This document shows positions 62,616-64,000 of a DNA stretch of 64,000 nucleotides, one piece after another. Under the pieces are notes generated by a model. It did not search any database. It had not been told where the DNA came from and was given only the letters and a program-made list of their open reading frames with translations. Origin of the DNA: Oikopleura dioica (lineage: Eukaryota > Chordata > Appendicularia > Copelata > Oikopleuridae); assembly GCA_907165135.1 (NCBI GenBank), contig OU015568.1, positions 16,627,208 through 16,691,207 of the forward strand. Direction: 5' to 3'. The translations under genes and the position numbers were made by a program. Numbering within the stretch: the stretch's first letter is position 1; each line of letters opens with the position of its first letter.

Positions 62616-62788
62616 TAAGTCAGGGTTTTGAAAGATCTAGAATATTTAGCTGCGTAGCGGCTTTTAAAAAGTAGAGCTGCGAAAAAGTAAAGGATATAAA
62701 TATTGGTTGTCAAGTTTGTTTTGTCAAAGCCGCTACTGGGCTATTTCTTCAGGTCTTTCAGGATCCCGACTCAAGTTTCTGAGCCTAG
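62616..62788. mobile_element. MITE copy g, diverged
   Basis: AAGTCAGGGTTTTGAAAG at the left and CTTTCAGGATCCCGACTCAA with GAGCCTAG at the right match the family ends. The internal GTAGCGGCTTT and AAAGCCGCTAC arms are preserved. The outermost left end is missing. Confidence 0.55.
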
Positions 62789-63174
62789 AATTCAATGACT
62801 TGAAATCCACTTGATCGCTACAAGAATTGTTCACCGCCCGCCTAAGGGCAGTCAACTCTTATTATTACCAGGCTTGGTTGCCTTTGGTCGCATTATTAAA
62901 AAAATGAAAAGCGGGCAGCGAGATTTATTATTCCAAAAAGAGCCGTTTTCGAAGCTTTGTTGGAGTTGTTTTTACGAGAAACGTCAGATGCGTTGATTTG
63001 AAAAGAAAGCTGGAAAATAATGAGCGCTAGTTTTGGTTTTTGGCCTGGCCGTGAGGCGATATTCGACGGCGAAAATATCAAACCGTCGGCGGAATATCAA
63101 TATGCAAGCGCGTTGCGAGAGACTGATAAAAACGATATTTAATTTAGAGAAAGGAATCGGTTGCGTGATCGAAA

Positions 63175-64000
63175 ATGGCGGACCATAAGAAGGTAGATAT
63201 CGAAAGCGTTGATAAAAAAACGGAGGTAACGTCGGGTATATTCACTTTCTCTAGAATATACAGTAGAGCAATCTTTATCGGTCATTTTTCAAGCAGTTTT
63301 GCCAGCTTCAAATTTAGTCAAAGCAGGTTTCAGTAATCAGGAAAGGCGGGCAGATTCTGATTCAACTGGAAAATTGAACTGAAGAAAAATGACAGTTGGA
63401 AAAGAAAAGAGTGTCTAAAATAGATCCTGGAGTCAATTTTAGTTTGCTTCGTTCTTTCTTTAACTCTTCAATTAGAAATGTAAATACGCTGTCACTGTAT
63501 TAGTCATTTATCAAACTCACTGAAAATCGAAATTTTAAAAGAGAAAAAACACTAACAAAAGAGTAGCATTAAACCTAACCCTAAAGAATATTTTTTCGCA
63601 GCCAAGTGAGGAAGACAAAATGGCCAATATTCAAATGTACTCAAATCAAAAGCAGCCTTTACTCAATATTGCAGATCCGCATGTGATTAGACCAAGTAAC
63701 GTAATACCCTACTTCTTTCATTTTTTCAACGCTAACGTCTTTTTTCCAATTAGCCAACTGTGGCCGGCTTGAACATGAAATACGTCTCGTTGATTCTTCT
63801 CGTCGTGCAAAATGCTTCCCTGGCGTTGACGATGCGCGCTGCTAGAACTCAGACTGGGGATATGTTCTTGTCTACTTCTGCTGTCTGCATGGCCGAAATT
63901 ACAAAAGGTAAAAAGAAGAGGGTTTGGAGTATTTTTAATACCATTTTCCAGTGCTCGTTTGTCTGATCATCATCCTCCACTCGTTCGGCTGGAACATCCG
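63175..64000 (+). CDS. SLC35A: SLC35A-family nucleotide-sugar transporter, N-terminal part
   Basis: Exons 63175-63225, 63602-63700, 63754-63907 and 63952 onward; the gene runs off the window. Start [17 protein letters not shown]. The first two TM segments carry [42 protein letters not shown]-type sequence (compare [24 protein letters not shown] and VVVAELLK in SLC35A2/A3). All introns are GT-AG. Role (family): Golgi import of UDP-galactose or UDP-N-acetylglucosamine in exchange for UMP. Too little sequence is present to choose between A1, A2 and A3. Confidence 0.85.

Overview
This is a compact metazoan nuclear genome fragment. It holds about 24 protein genes in 64 kb. Introns are often 45-65 bp, intergenic gaps are short, same-strand genes lie in runs, and 3' splice acceptor motifs sit a few bases upstream of start codons that have no visible upstream exon (a trans-splicing and operon signature). 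Several introns can only be joined in frame with GA-AG, GG-AG or GC-AG ends. Together these features point to a larvacean (appendicularian) tunicate such as Oikopleura. That assignment is an inference; I saw no spliced-leader gene in the window.

Layout. 1-2.2 kb: three dispersed copies of a structured Pol III-type RNA that resembles vault RNA, an antisense two-EGF membrane protein, and the last three exons of a RAB10-like GTPase. 3-8.6 kb: an ATP8B-type phospholipid flippase with a TTAA-flanked element in an intron. 9.5-12 kb: a CCDC9-like protein. 15.2-17.7 kb: a C-clamp transcription factor of the ZNF395/SLC2A4RG/ZNF704 type. 20.1-27.2 kb: a same-strand run of ADAL (N6-methyl-AMP deaminase), NMNAT, CDPF1 and TCP11-like, with tRNA-Arg(ACG) on the other strand abutting the CDPF1 stop. 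27.2-42 kb: a repeat-rich accessory block with nested inverted-repeat elements, an astacin metalloprotease and its decayed copies, and members of an unrecognised zinc-finger family on the minus strand. 42-44.5 kb: a GPI-type 5'-nucleotidase (NT5E-like). 44.7-50 kb, minus strand: MARCHF5, TMEM208, a KIAA1143 homologue and a third zinc-finger family member, closely spaced. 51-58.2 kb, plus strand: UBE2J1-like, a coiled-coil protein, an eight-finger C2H2 protein and SND1 (Tudor-SN). 59.4-62.5 kb: two small membrane-protein ORFs, then RPS16 and RPL6. 63.2 kb to the end: the start of an SLC35A nucleotide-sugar transporter.

Two themes stand out. First, short inverted-repeat elements with a shared terminal motif occur seven times; three lie in introns, and one coincides almost exactly with the first intron of ADAL, so they may be sources of new introns. 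Second, the vault-like RNAs share an A box, a T4 terminator and stems that covary between copies. Functionally, the UBE2J1/MARCHF5/TMEM208 neighbourhood is a loose cluster of ER and mitochondrial membrane-protein quality-control genes, and ADAL-NMNAT is a plausible purine/NAD metabolism operon. All exon coordinates are manual readings without transcript support.
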